A stretch of DNA of 44,820 nt, taken from Candidatus Methylumidiphilus alinenensis. GTDB lineage: Bacteria > Pseudomonadota > Gammaproteobacteria > Methylococcales > Methylococcaceae. Positions 16,896 to 25,766 of this stretch are shown piece by piece. The stretch lies in the NCBI GenBank assembly GCA_003242955.1, contig QJPH01000228.1:1-44820 (forward strand). The letters are read 5' to 3'. The first letter of the stretch is position 1, and each line of letters opens with the position of its first letter. The notes beneath the pieces were generated by a model. The model did not search any database. It saw only the letters and a list, made by a program, of their open reading frames with translations, and had not been told where the DNA came from. A program made the translations under genes and the position numbers.

Positions 16896-17683
16896 AAAGA
16901 TTTTTAAAAATCGTAGTCTCCATCTGGCCTTTTGCCTTGGTGGCCGGGATACTGATGGGGCTGTTCGTCCTGCGGCCAATCAATGATTTTGTCGCTTTCT
17001 ATGAGCACGAGGTTCAAGCAGATTCAGCAACCCACTATGTAATGTCCGAACTTGCCGGTGGACTACAGGGGAAAAAACCTGCGAAAAGTGCCTTTTATGC
17101 CGTGGCGGGTGGAATAATCGGATTGTTTTCCGCAATATTTTATATTGGGATCAATGACCGGAACCGGCGCATCAAACGGTTGACTGCTGAGCTTGCCAAG
17201 GATGTCGAAGCCCTAATCGCCCAAGGCGAAAGCCAAGATGTAGAATTCAAATCATCATTGCGTTGGGATTTTAAGGAGAACCGGATCAATAAATCCTTGG
17301 AAGCCCCGGTGCTAAAAACCTTGGCGGGATTTCTAAACGCTAGTGGTGGAACTTTGCTAATCGGCGTGGATGACAACTGCTCAATTGTCGGTTTGGAAAA
17401 AGATTATCAAACTCTAAGGAAAAAAAACCGCGATGGATTCGAACAAGTCATCATTGCTGCTGTTGCGACGAAATTAGGTGGCGACATTGCCCCTTTTGTA
17501 CAAGTCGTTTTCCACTGTGTTTCGACCCAAGAAATATGCCGAATCATTGCCTCCCCGGCACCGCGCCCTGTCTATCTCGATATTGACGGTTCGCCAAGGT
17601 TTTTTCTCCGATCAGGTGCGACTACGCGAGACCTAAATGTCCGTGAAGGCATCGAGTGGATAACAACGCGATGGCCTAAATGA
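16892..17683 (+). CDS. Membrane-anchored AlbA_2 (Schlafen-type) domain protein
   Basis: 263 residues. Two N-terminal membrane helices (residues ~8-27 and ~68-85) flank a short periplasmic loop. A cytoplasmic AlbA_2 domain follows, with GESQDVEFKSSLRWD, then LAGFLNASGGTLLIGVDD, and the end RFFLRSGATTRDL. The AlbA_2 domain is found in Schlafen-like putative nucleases and in ATP-binding transcription regulators. Membrane anchoring by two N-terminal helices is less common. Pairing with a GGCT-like gene is by 4-base overlap. Function is unknown. Confidence 0.8.
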   Translation: MKRFLKIVVSIWPFALVAGILMGLFVLRPINDFVAFYEHEVQADSATHYVMSELAGGLQGKKPAKSAFYAVAGGIIGLFSAIFYIGINDRNRRIKRLTAELAKDVEALIAQGESQDVEFKSSLRWDFKENRINKSLEAPVLKTLAGFLNASGGTLLIGVDDNCSIVGLEKDYQTLRKKNRDGFEQVIIAAVATKLGGDIAPFVQVVFHCVSTQEICRIIASPAPRPVYLDIDGSPRFFLRSGATTRDLNVREGIEWITTRWPK

Positions 17684-17689
17684 GTGACA

Positions 17690-18769
17690 CTAGCCACGAA
17701 CCACCCTTTTCACCCTAGGTGTCACATTGCATAGCAACACATAAGGAATCGTCTGTGCATGACGGGCGATTTCCTCTACAGGCAAGCCTTCCCCCCACAA
17801 TGTGACTGCATCCCCAACCTTCGCCTGACAACATTCGGTCAGGTCAACTGTAATCATATCCATGGAAACCCGTCCGATCAGGGGAACTCGTTGCCCACCC
17901 ACCAGCACAGGAGTGTCAGGGCTTGCATGACGCGGATAGCCGTCCCCATAGCCAATGGCGGCCACTCCCATGCGGGTCGGTCGGCTACATACCCAATCCC
18001 CCCCGTAGCCGACGGCATCGCCGGCCTTAAGGTGTTTTATGGCAATCAAGCGTGTACGCAAGGTCATCACTGGCCTGAGCCCATCTTCAGCCGCTGTGCG
18101 GTTTGGAAAAGGGGATGCACCGTAGAGGGCTATGCCGGGCCTGACCCATTCGGCCAGAGAGTTTTCCCAAGCCAAAAGACCGGCGGAATTGGCGATGCTG
18201 CGCTCGTTCGGCAACCCCGCCACTTGATCGCTAAAAAGGTCGAGTTGGCATTGAGTTGCGTTGTCTTCAAGTTCGTCGGCGTTAGCCAGATGGGTGATTA
18301 GAAAAGGGGGCTGGCGAACTGAATGGCACAAACTTAGTCTTGTACGATACGCACTGAACTCTTTGACGCCGAAGCCTAGGCGGTGCATTCCACTATCTAG
18401 TTTGAGCCAGACTGAAACCGGCTTGTCTAAAGCCGCAGCCTCCAGAATGTCCACTTGCAAGGCGGAATGGATCACCGGTTCCAGATCGAAGCGTGAATGC
18501 AACGCCAGTTCTACAGTGCTGATAAAGCCTTGCAAAACGGCGATGCGTTGGTGTATGCCCGCCTCGCGCAATGATACACCCTCATCCACACGGGCAACGG
18601 CAAAGGCATCGGCGTCGGTCAGTGCGAGGGCAACGGGGATGGCACCATGACCATATGCATTTGCTTTGATGACCGCCATGATTTTGGAATGTGGTGCGCG
18701 TCTGCGAAGGAGTGCCAGGTTATGGGTCAGGGCCTCCATGTCGAGCAGGGCATGGGCTGAAGGCAGCAT
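17690..18769 (-). CDS. alr: Alanine racemase
   Basis: PLP enzyme that makes D-alanine for peptidoglycan. The PLP lysine is K35 in [12 protein letters not shown]; other family marks are [23 protein letters not shown], the GYGDGYPR segment, and [12 protein letters not shown] near the C-terminus. The length, 359 residues, is normal. A TTG lies one codon before the ATG. It is 67 bases downstream of dnaB on the same strand, the dnaB-alr order seen in E. coli. Confidence 0.96.
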   Translation of the reverse strand: MLPSAHALLDMEALTHNLALLRRRAPHSKIMAVIKANAYGHGAIPVALALTDADAFAVARVDEGVSLREAGIHQRIAVLQGFISTVELALHSRFDLEPVIHSALQVDILEAAALDKPVSVWLKLDSGMHRLGFGVKEFSAYRTRLSLCHSVRQPPFLITHLANADELEDNATQCQLDLFSDQVAGLPNERSIANSAGLLAWENSLAEWVRPGIALYGASPFPNRTAAEDGLRPVMTLRTRLIAIKHLKAGDAVGYGGDWVCSRPTRMGVAAIGYGDGYPRHASPDTPVLVGGQRVPLIGRVSMDMITVDLTECCQAKVGDAVTLWGEGLPVEEIARHAQTIPYVLLCNVTPRVKRVVRG

Positions 18770-18836
18770 CAAGCGTTTCTATCCTCTAAATAGTTGACAA
18801 GCGAGTGAATTCGCTTCGGCAGTAACCCGTATAGTC

Positions 18837-21617
18837 TTATTTTTCGCGCAAGAAAGCGACTTCTTTTGAAAAGGAAGCTGGCATTTGAGAGCCTTTCCCG
18901 CTGAATTTATTTTCCGACATGCTAGGTTGAGAATGCTGATATGACTCATAAGGATCGGAGATAAAGTTCTCAAATCGAGTGTATTGGCCTAAAAACGTCA
19001 AGGGCACCATGCCAATTGGGCCATTTCGCTGCTTGGCGATGATGATTTCGGCCTTGCCCTTGTCAGGGCTTTCCGGGTTGTACACTTCGTCACGGTAGAT
19101 GAAGATGATAATGTCCGCATCCTGTTCAATGGCGCCTGAGTTATGGCAGACAATGCCATCGGCTAACCAAGACGCAGGGCCAGGAACCGTTAGATCATAG
19201 ACTTCTTCCTCACCATCGGGTTCGATATTGACCACGCGGTCCCAGAATAGGTCAGACTCGGCAATTTTTTGCAATTCTTGGTTATCCAAAATTTCGGCAT
19301 AATTGGCTAGAGTCTCGCGTGAAGGCGCAAAACTAAAGTGGGAACTCCCGCCATAAGAAGTTCCACGCAGGGATGCCATGCTACGTTGGCTTATGCCTTG
19401 CACATGCATGGAGATTTTAACCTGTTCAAATACTTCGATAGGTAGGGTATCGACATTCGTGTTCGCCTGCTTGCCGATCAAAGCGGACTTAAGAGCATCG
19501 GCTTGGGCTACTCGGGGACCAAAAGCGCCAATCTCATCCAAGAAACGTAACTGCTGTCCGGCAGAACTAATATCTACTGTCCACACTGGTCTTCCTCGTG
19601 CCTGGTGGACGAGGCTTATGCGACTAACAATACTGAATCTAAGCAATAAGGCAGCAATGTCCCGCGCCAATTGTTCGCTTGATGTGCTGAAGTAAACGCG
19701 GCTTGAAGTATTTTTCGAGTTTGGCGTATAAATGCTGCCATCAGTGGCCCATAAATGACGAAGTAATATAGCCACCTGCCTGTTAGATAAACGAAACACA
19801 TCATCGGGTAGATGTTTTTCATGCGACCTTTGACCAAATATGCCGATTTGGCGCAACCAGGCATTGACCCCTTGTGGTTGCCAACGATTGCCGTTTCCGG
19901 AGATAACTAGCTGATGCCATGCGCCGCGACCAGCATGTCGGTTGACTTGGCAACCGAAACTTTCGGCGGCGTTGCGTACCGCGTCACTGTTTTCCTCTGA
20001 TGCGGTGGTATAACGTAGGGGTTGATGGGACAAAAAGCTGCCATCACCGACTAGATGCCCAAGTAGAATTAAGTGATGGTCAGGCCATTCCAGTGTTTGG
20101 GCTGGCTCTATGGTTTTGCGGCTAAGTGCCACACGGTCACCCAGTTTCAATTCCTCCAAAGTTAGCCATCCTTTGCCGGTGAAGATGCGATGTTTCGCCG
20201 TTGCCCGCAATACCCTGCCACTGGATAGGGAGAGCTTAAATACGGGTTTTTTGCCGACAGCCCAAACTTGATCGCTTATCGCGGAAACAATTTTTTGATC
20301 TTCGGATATAGCCAACACTTCTGGCTGTGTGCCAACCAATTTCATGATGGGTGTTCGCCTGCCGTCGGCGAGGCAAACTAGGGTGTCGCCGGGTACGCAT
20401 TCCCTCAAATCCGAAGGCATGGGTCGCTTATTGGTGCGCTGTTCCAGATTGCGGTTAAGTTGCGACAGGGCAATGACTGGCACGTTCATCTCCTTGGCCA
20501 GCGCCTTCAAGGAGCGGGAAATTTCGGAGATTTCATTGACGCGGTTTTCAGCGTTGCCGGAAGATTGCATCAGTTGCAAATAGTCCACTACCACAAGGCC
20601 CAACTGCCCGTATTCGCGGGCCAGACGCCGACAGCGGGCCCGCAATTCGGTGGGGGTCAATGCAGGTGTGTCGTCAATGAATAATTTTGTTTCAGCCAGT
20701 ATGTTAATGGCGGAAGTCATTCTGGGCCATTCGTCTTCTTGCAGTTGGCCAGTGCGAACCCGATGCTGGTCAATACGGCCCAGCGAAGACATCATGCGCA
20801 TGGCCAATTGTTCACCGGGCATTTCCATGCTAAATACAGCCACCGGCATTTTGCTTTTTTCTTGATCTAAGGCTACGTTCTCTGCGATATTCATCGCGAA
20901 GCTAGTTTTCCCCATCGCCGGCCTGCCAGCCACGACAATCAAATCACCACGTTGAAGGCCAGAAGTCATTTCGTCCAAATCGGTGAAGCCGGTACTCATG
21001 CCGGTGATATGGCCTTGTTTCTGGAAAAGCTCCTCGATGCGGTCCACAGCGCCGGCCAATAGGCTTCTGATTGCCTTGAAACCGCTGCCAGTGCGCCGCC
21101 TTTGATCGGCAATCTGGAATATTTTTTGTTCCGCTTCCTCCACTAGGCTGCCTAATTCACGCCCTTTGGGGTTATAAGCGGCATCGGCGACTTCAGATGC
21201 GGCATGAATCAGTTGGCGCAAGACCGAACGTTCGCGCACAATGTCGGCGTAGGCGACAATGTTGGCGGCGCTGGGCGTGTCTTTGGCCATGGCGCCTAGG
21301 TAGGACAAACCGCCGGCCTCTGCAAGCCAATTGTTCTTTTCCAGAACTTCGGCCAAGGTTATCACATCGAACGGCAATTGCTTTTCTGCAAGCATGCTGA
21401 TGGCGCGGAAAATCAAGCGGTGGTCGTGACGGTAGAAATCGTCTTCACCCAAGCGGTCGGCCACTTTGTCCCAAGTTTCATTGTCCAGCATCAGCCCACC
21501 CAAGACTGATTGTTCGGCTTGGATGGAATAAGGAGGTATCTTCATGGAAGCGAGTTGACGATCCTCAAAATAAGGCGGTTCAAAGCCGTAATCGGGGAGG
21601 AAATCGGATTCAGCCAT
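18837..21617 (-). CDS. dnaB: Replicative DNA helicase DnaB with in-frame intein
   Basis: Hexameric replication-fork helicase. N-extein residues 1-406 hold the DnaG-binding N-domain, Walker A GRPAMGKTS (~231-239), Walker B LVVVDYLQL, and SQLNRNLEQR. Residues 407-826 are an intein; residues 827-926 are the C-extein (SGAIEQDADIIIFIYRDEVY, then KQRNGPIG). Without the intein the protein would be 506 residues, slightly longer than usual because of a C-terminal tail of ~30 polar residues. The start follows no clear Shine-Dalgarno sequence. The helicase can only work after splicing, so intein activity is essential unless a second dnaB exists. Confidence 0.96.
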   Translation of the reverse strand: MAESDFLPDYGFEPPYFEDRQLASMKIPPYSIQAEQSVLGGLMLDNETWDKVADRLGEDDFYRHDHRLIFRAISMLAEKQLPFDVITLAEVLEKNNWLAEAGGLSYLGAMAKDTPSAANIVAYADIVRERSVLRQLIHAASEVADAAYNPKGRELGSLVEEAEQKIFQIADQRRRTGSGFKAIRSLLAGAVDRIEELFQKQGHITGMSTGFTDLDEMTSGLQRGDLIVVAGRPAMGKTSFAMNIAENVALDQEKSKMPVAVFSMEMPGEQLAMRMMSSLGRIDQHRVRTGQLQEDEWPRMTSAINILAETKLFIDDTPALTPTELRARCRRLAREYGQLGLVVVDYLQLMQSSGNAENRVNEISEISRSLKALAKEMNVPVIALSQLNRNLEQRTNKRPMPSDLRECVPGDTLVCLADGRRTPIMKLVGTQPEVLAISEDQKIVSAISDQVWAVGKKPVFKLSLSSGRVLRATAKHRIFTGKGWLTLEELKLGDRVALSRKTIEPAQTLEWPDHHLILLGHLVGDGSFLSHQPLRYTTASEENSDAVRNAAESFGCQVNRHAGRGAWHQLVISGNGNRWQPQGVNAWLRQIGIFGQRSHEKHLPDDVFRLSNRQVAILLRHLWATDGSIYTPNSKNTSSRVYFSTSSEQLARDIAALLLRFSIVSRISLVHQARGRPVWTVDISSAGQQLRFLDEIGAFGPRVAQADALKSALIGKQANTNVDTLPIEVFEQVKISMHVQGISQRSMASLRGTSYGGSSHFSFAPSRETLANYAEILDNQELQKIAESDLFWDRVVNIEPDGEEEVYDLTVPGPASWLADGIVCHNSGAIEQDADIIIFIYRDEVYNPESPDKGKAEIIIAKQRNGPIGMVPLTFLGQYTRFENFISDPYESYQHSQPSMSENKFSGKGSQMPASFSKEVAFLREK
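19140..20399 (-). mobile_element. DnaB intein with LAGLIDADG-type homing endonuclease domain
   Basis: 420 residues inserted between DLRE and SGAIEQDAD of DnaB. The first residue is Cys (CVPGDTLVCLADGRR), block B is ATAKHRIFT with the TxxH motif, and the C-terminal blocks are EEEVYDLTVPGPASWLADG and the final HN, followed by Ser as +1 nucleophile. All splicing residues are present. Two endonuclease motifs, LGHLVGDGSF and LRHLWATDGSI, carry the acidic residues of a LAGLIDADG (DOD) enzyme, so it may still home. The site corresponds to the position used by the Rhodothermus marinus DnaB intein, as far as I recall that sequence. Confidence 0.93.
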
Positions 21618-21787
21618 TGCGTAGTTTTTGATTATTGCAGTTGCTATGGTAACGATTGCTTAGGATACCACGAAGGGGAACGCTAAAGGGAAGACGAAAT
21701 TCGCTAGCTTATGCTAACATTCTTCTCCAAGATCGGTTTTGCCCTTTCTCGAAAGCGAGTGCGCTTGAAAAAATGCATGTAGATGGC

Positions 21788-21918
21788 GGGTGCGATTAAA
21801 AGTGATTCTCACAAACCGGGTGGTAGCTGAAATTACGCCGAGAGTGCAGGGCTTGCCTTGCCTGTAGCTCCCCTCGCAAGGCAAGCCTTGCACTCCCGCA
21901 TTACATTTAATCGCACCC
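21788..21918. mobile_element. MITE-like element, family D, copy 2
   Basis: 131 bp, with the same terminal repeats as copy 1 (GGGTGCGATTAAAAGTGATT; inverse TTTAATCGCACCC). Flanked by GTAGATGGC (21779-21787) and GTAGTTGGC (21919-21927), a 9-bp target duplication with one mismatch. It lies in the dnaB upstream region; 21618-21787 shows no other gene. Confidence 0.88.
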
Positions 21919-22046
21919 GTAGTTGGCTGACCGGTTGAAAATCGCTTTTTTATGACACCACTTTATAAAACAGAGAATAAGCTGTCCAGTTTAATACATC
22001 CAATGCTGGCCGCCCAAATTCCCGACAAAACTTGGAGGAGAGAACC

Positions 22047-22247
22047 GTGTTAAATTTGAAATTCGACAAAGACATCTTCATGTCCTACCCGTTATTGACT
22101 AGCCTGTTTGTGATGGACTTCGCCATGTTGCTGTTCACACCGCTGATCCGCTTCCCGGTGATCATCAGCATTGTGTTGGTGTCAGGGCTAGTTTATCTGT
22201 CAATGTTCTTTGGCATAAAACTCTACGAAACACAGTCCGCTAAATAA
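22047..22247 (+). CDS. Small two-helix membrane protein
   Basis: 66 residues starting at GTG 22047, chosen because a strong GGAGGAGA (22035-22042) lies at the right distance; the upstream TTG overlaps that site. Two hydrophobic helices, roughly YPLLTSLFVMDFAMLLFTPL and FPVIISIVLVSGLVYLSMFF, form a helical hairpin with short polar ends. I recognise no family. Confidence 0.6.
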   Translation: MLNLKFDKDIFMSYPLLTSLFVMDFAMLLFTPLIRFPVIISIVLVSGLVYLSMFFGIKLYETQSAK

Positions 22248-22269
22248 TCCTTGGGGGGCAATGTTGCAG

Positions 22270-22455
22270 GCACACTCCTTCCCCCCCCACGGGGGAAGGT
22301 TGGGATGCAATAAGCTTGGGGTGAGGTGTTCAATAGGCGGCGAAGCCTCTGAATCAACAATTCGTTGCTCTTAAGCGGAATTGCTGTGACATTTTCCTAA
22401 TTGGGTCTAGTTTTGGATCACTACCAAGTAACTATGATATAAAAAACGCTGTAAC
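22270..22455. repeat. C-rich palindrome and truncated family E element
   Basis: CCTTCCCCCCCCACGGGGGAAGG (about 22276-22298, in two arms) is a short hairpin. From about 22425, CAAGTAACTATGATATAAA leads to AACGCTGTA, the reversed left end of a family E element; its other end cannot be found clearly. The RDD gene starts 4 bases after it. Confidence 0.5.
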
Positions 22456-22456
22456 C

Positions 22457-23029
22457 ATGCACATTGATGTTTTGCCATTTTCCCCCCCGAGTTTTATCCG
22501 TCGCCTAGGGGCTTTGTTTTACGATGGGTTGTTATTAATAGGCATTTTATTCTTCGCTACGGCGATCCTGCTGCCATTTCGCGGTGGACAGGCTTTCCAA
22601 GGCGACTTCGGCTACAGCGCCTATCTATTAGCCGTGGTATTTGTTTTCTTTGGCTGGTTCTGGACCCGTGGAGGCCAAACTTTGGGCATGAGGGCATGGA
22701 ATATCCGTCTTACCTCTGCAAACGGCAGCGCGATAACTTGGAGTCAAGCCGCACTGCGATTTCTTCCCGGCTTGCTATGCTTGGTCCTATTCAAGTTGGG
22801 TACAATTGTCTTGCCCGGTGCGGACAAGTGGATTGCACTGCTATCCTTAGTGTTGTTCGGGATAGGTTTCCTTTGGGCCTTGATAGACCGTGAAAAGCGT
22901 TGCTTGCATGACATCATCGCCGGTACGCGGATGGCAGGCTTGAGTGAAGCCAAGAACCCATCAATTGACTCTAAAATTAAATCTATGCCTATCAAGGGTC
23001 GCGGACAGAGTGCTTCAAGCGTAAAATAA
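22457..23029 (+). CDS. RDD family membrane protein
   Basis: 190 residues with about four membrane helices. The RDD signature is seen as RRLGALFYDGLLLIG near the start, RGGQTLGMRAWNIRL after the second helix, and DREKRCLHDIIAGTRM near the C-terminus. RDD proteins are inner-membrane proteins of mostly unknown role; some have been linked to ion transport. The C-terminal 30 residues are polar. It is 32 bases before the EF-G-like gene and probably co-transcribed. Confidence 0.9.
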   Translation: MHIDVLPFSPPSFIRRLGALFYDGLLLIGILFFATAILLPFRGGQAFQGDFGYSAYLLAVVFVFFGWFWTRGGQTLGMRAWNIRLTSANGSAITWSQAALRFLPGLLCLVLFKLGTIVLPGADKWIALLSLVLFGIGFLWALIDREKRCLHDIIAGTRMAGLSEAKNPSIDSKIKSMPIKGRGQSASSVK

Positions 23030-23061
23030 GCGATTTACCAACAGAGTTTAGAGAAAGGCTC

Positions 23062-25104
23062 ATGCCCATTTATAACACACAATCTATACGTACTATCGCT
23101 TTGGTTGGTCACGGTGCAGCAGGAAAAACCACCTTGGCGGAAACACTGCTATACGCAGCCGGGGCCATCAAAAACAAAGGCTCAGTCGAGAGGGGCAGTA
23201 CCGTCAGCGACTTCGATCCCCAAGAAAAATCTGACGGTCATTCCTTGTATAGCGCGATCACCCATTTCGACTATGAAAATGCCAGGGTCCATCTGCTGGA
23301 CACTCCCGGCTACCCCGATTTTGCAGGCCAAGCCATCGCTGCCTTGGCGGCTGTCGATACCGTTCTGGTTGTCATCAACGCACAAACCGGCATCGAATTG
23401 ATGACCGAGCGCATGATGCGCTGGGCCAAAGAGCGCCAACTTTGCACCATGATCGTGGTCAACAAGATTGATGCCGAAAATGTCGATTTGCAAAGTCTTT
23501 TGGATGAAATACGCGGACGCTTCCGTGGCATCGTGCTCGACCTCCCCGCCCATGGCGCAAAGGACGTGGTGGAAGTGTTGGAGCATGATAGCGGAGACTC
23601 CGATTTCGGATCCGTTTCCAAGGCGCACAGCGAACTGATTGAGCGGATTGTCGAAGAAGACTTGGTTTTGTTGGAAAAATACCTCGAAGAGGGTGAAGAA
23701 CCCAAGCTTGACGAGATACATACCCCATTTGAAAGTGCCTTACGCGCTGGATTGGCCCCTGTCCTTTTCACTTCTGCCAAAACTGGCGCAGGGATACAGG
23801 AATTATTGCATGCCATCGCCAATCTTGCCCCCAACCCGACAGAAAGCAATGCGCCGCCGTTCTACAGAGGGGAGCTTGATGGACCCACGGAAGCCTTCCA
23901 TGCCGAAGCCGACCCCGACAAACATGTGCTTGCCCATGTCTTCAAGGTCATATCCGATCCTTACATGGGCAAAGTCGGGGTCTTTAGGGTACATCAGGGT
24001 ACGGTTAGAAAGGATGCCCAGCTTTTCGTCGGCGACGGGAAACGCCCGTTCAAAGTCGCCCATCTTTACTGCCTGCTAGGCAAGGAATTCGAAGAAGTGG
24101 ATGCCTTGGTCCCGGGTGACATTGGCGCGATTGCCAAAGTGGATGAAATCGAATTTGACTGTGTTTTACACGACTCACACGACGAAGACCACATTCACCT
24201 TAAACCGTTGAATTTCCCTAACCCAATGTCTGGCTTGGCGGTGGAAACTAAGCGCAAGGGTGACGAACAGCGGCTGTTCGACATCCTCGACAAGTTGTCA
24301 CTGGAAGACCCGACCTTTGTAGTCGAGCGCCGTCCGTCAACCAACGAGACCGTCATTCGTGGCTTGGGCGACACCCATCTGAAGACCAAGTTGGAAAAAA
24401 TGGCCAGCCAATATAAGTTGGAAGTCAGCACCAACACCCCGCTGATCCCCTACCGAGAAACCATCACTCAGAACGCCGAAGGCCACCACCGCCACAAGAA
24501 ACAGACTGGCGGCGCAGGACAGTTCGGCGAGGTTTATTTGCGCATCGAACCACTGGAACGCGGCGAGGGCTTCGTGTTTGAGGATGCCGTCAAAGGCGGC
24601 ACCATTCCCGGCAGTTTCTTGCCAGCGGTTGAGAAAGGTGTGCGGCAAGCATTGGAAGATGGTGTGGTTGCCGGTTTTCCAGTCAGCGACTTGAAAGTCA
24701 TTGTTTACGACGGCAAGACCCATCCGGTGGACAGCAAGGAAATCGCCTTCGTCATGGCCGGAAAAAAGGCTGTCATTGATGCCATCCGCGCCGCCAAGCC
24801 GATTGTGTTAGAACCCATCGTCGATATTGAAATCATTGCGCCGGAAACCGCCATGGGCGACATCACTGGCGACCTTTCAGCCAAGCGAGGCCAGATCACT
24901 GGTACGGACTCCCGTGGACATGGCAGGCTGCTCATCACCGGCAAAGTCCCCTTGGGCGAATTGGCCGATTACCAATCGCGGCTGAATTCCCTCACCAGTG
25001 GGCGTGGGCACTATTCCATTGAGTTGAGCCACTACGCCGCCGTTCCACACCTAGTCCAGCAGCAGTTGACGGGGGGGTTCAAGCTAAAAGAGGAAGAGGA
25101 ATAA
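23062..25104 (+). CDS. Elongation factor G-like GTPase
   Basis: 680 residues with all G motifs: GHGAAGKTT (residues 16-24), DTPGYPDFAG, NKID, and SAKTGAG. Domains II-V follow, with the domain IV phrase HHRHKKQTGGAGQFGEV. It belongs to the EF-G-like paralogue group (FusA2-type), not the housekeeping fusA, which normally sits with rpsL, rpsG and tuf. The role of this group is not settled. GAGAAAGG lies 8 bases before the ATG. Confidence 0.88.
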   Translation: MPIYNTQSIRTIALVGHGAAGKTTLAETLLYAAGAIKNKGSVERGSTVSDFDPQEKSDGHSLYSAITHFDYENARVHLLDTPGYPDFAGQAIAALAAVDTVLVVINAQTGIELMTERMMRWAKERQLCTMIVVNKIDAENVDLQSLLDEIRGRFRGIVLDLPAHGAKDVVEVLEHDSGDSDFGSVSKAHSELIERIVEEDLVLLEKYLEEGEEPKLDEIHTPFESALRAGLAPVLFTSAKTGAGIQELLHAIANLAPNPTESNAPPFYRGELDGPTEAFHAEADPDKHVLAHVFKVISDPYMGKVGVFRVHQGTVRKDAQLFVGDGKRPFKVAHLYCLLGKEFEEVDALVPGDIGAIAKVDEIEFDCVLHDSHDEDHIHLKPLNFPNPMSGLAVETKRKGDEQRLFDILDKLSLEDPTFVVERRPSTNETVIRGLGDTHLKTKLEKMASQYKLEVSTNTPLIPYRETITQNAEGHHRHKKQTGGAGQFGEVYLRIEPLERGEGFVFEDAVKGGTIPGSFLPAVEKGVRQALEDGVVAGFPVSDLKVIVYDGKTHPVDSKEIAFVMAGKKAVIDAIRAAKPIVLEPIVDIEIIAPETAMGDITGDLSAKRGQITGTDSRGHGRLLITGKVPLGELADYQSRLNSLTSGRGHYSIELSHYAAVPHLVQQQLTGGFKLKEEEE

Positions 25105-25119
25105 AGCTTTACCCGCCGG

Positions 25120-25320
25120 AGGGTATTTTAAATTATGCTGGGAGTGCAAGGCTCTCTACCATTAAGTTAAGAAAATCTACGTCGTTCCGGCAGGGAATGC
25201 CGGAACCCAGAAGCCACGGAGGGCAAGCTAGATTCACCTCCCTGTGTTCTGGATACCGGCAATCCCTGCCGGTATGACGGCTTAACTTAATGGCAGGGAG
25301 TGCAAGGCTGCCTTGCTTAA
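25120..25320. repeat. Family C copy 3 nested in a family D remnant
   Basis: GGGAGTGCAAGGCT occurs at 25140 and again at 25298, matching the interior of family D. Between them lies a 100-bp family C palindrome (25180-25279; ends CGTCGTTCCGG and CCGGTATGACG) enclosed by a further inverted pair ACCATTAAGTTAAG / CTTAACTTAATGG. One repeat has been inserted into another. Confidence 0.7.
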
Positions 25321-25356
25321 TCCATTTGAAACGTTATCCTCATCACTACCGCTTTT

Positions 25357-25465
25357 ACGTTGCGTCGTTGCGCCGTTGCGTGAGAAAAAATCTTTGCCAG
25401 ACTCCACAGCGGCACGGTGAGGATGCAAAAAGAAGGTCTCACGCAACGGCGCAACGACGCAACGT
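25357..25465. repeat. Element with perfect 28-bp terminal inverted repeats, family F copy 1
   Basis: The left arm starts ACGTTGCGTCGTTGCGCCGT (25357-25384) and the right arm (25438-25465) is its exact inverse over 28 bases. The 53-base loop is non-coding. A divergent copy lies at 34847-35050. Confidence 0.85.
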
Positions 25466-25536
25466 TTAGAGCAAAACATTGTGGGCTGTAAACGATAAGG
25501 CGATAACGATGTCCAGCCGAGCCGCGCTTATAGCGG

Positions 25537-25621
25537 TTGCAGTTCGCATTCGATACGGAGATTGGCTTGCCGTCTGCGCGGCATGTCAGTATGGGCGCGT
25601 ATCGAACCCGACTGTGAACCG
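25537..25621. repeat. Imperfect inverted repeat
   Basis: GGTTGCAGTTCGCATTCGAT (25537) is mirrored by ATCGAACCCGACTGTGAACC (25602-25621). Non-coding. The remainder of 25105-25754 holds only repeats, including a family B palindrome at 25681-25702. Confidence 0.5.
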
Positions 25622-25680
25622 TTAAAACGAGCCGACCTATCTTTTTAACACACTACCTCATCTCCACGTCTGAATCACTA

Positions 25681-25702
25681 CCCCCTTTTGCAAAGAGGGG
25701 GA
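25681..25702. repeat. Family B palindrome, copy 3
   Basis: CCCCCTTTTGCAAAGAGGGG, 65 bases before the binding-protein gene. Confidence 0.7.
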
Positions 25703-25766
25703 CTGAAAGGTTCCTTTCTGGAATACGCCTAACGTATAATGGACAAATAAAACAGTGTCCAACTCC

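Noticed and set aside
18779-18973. Short minus-strand frame between dnaB and alr
   Set aside because: It is the dnaB C-terminus read in another frame; no ribosome binding site and no recognisable protein.
23182-23849. Overlapping minus-strand frames in the EF-G-like gene
   Set aside because: They are shadows of a strongly conserved GTPase on the plus strand.
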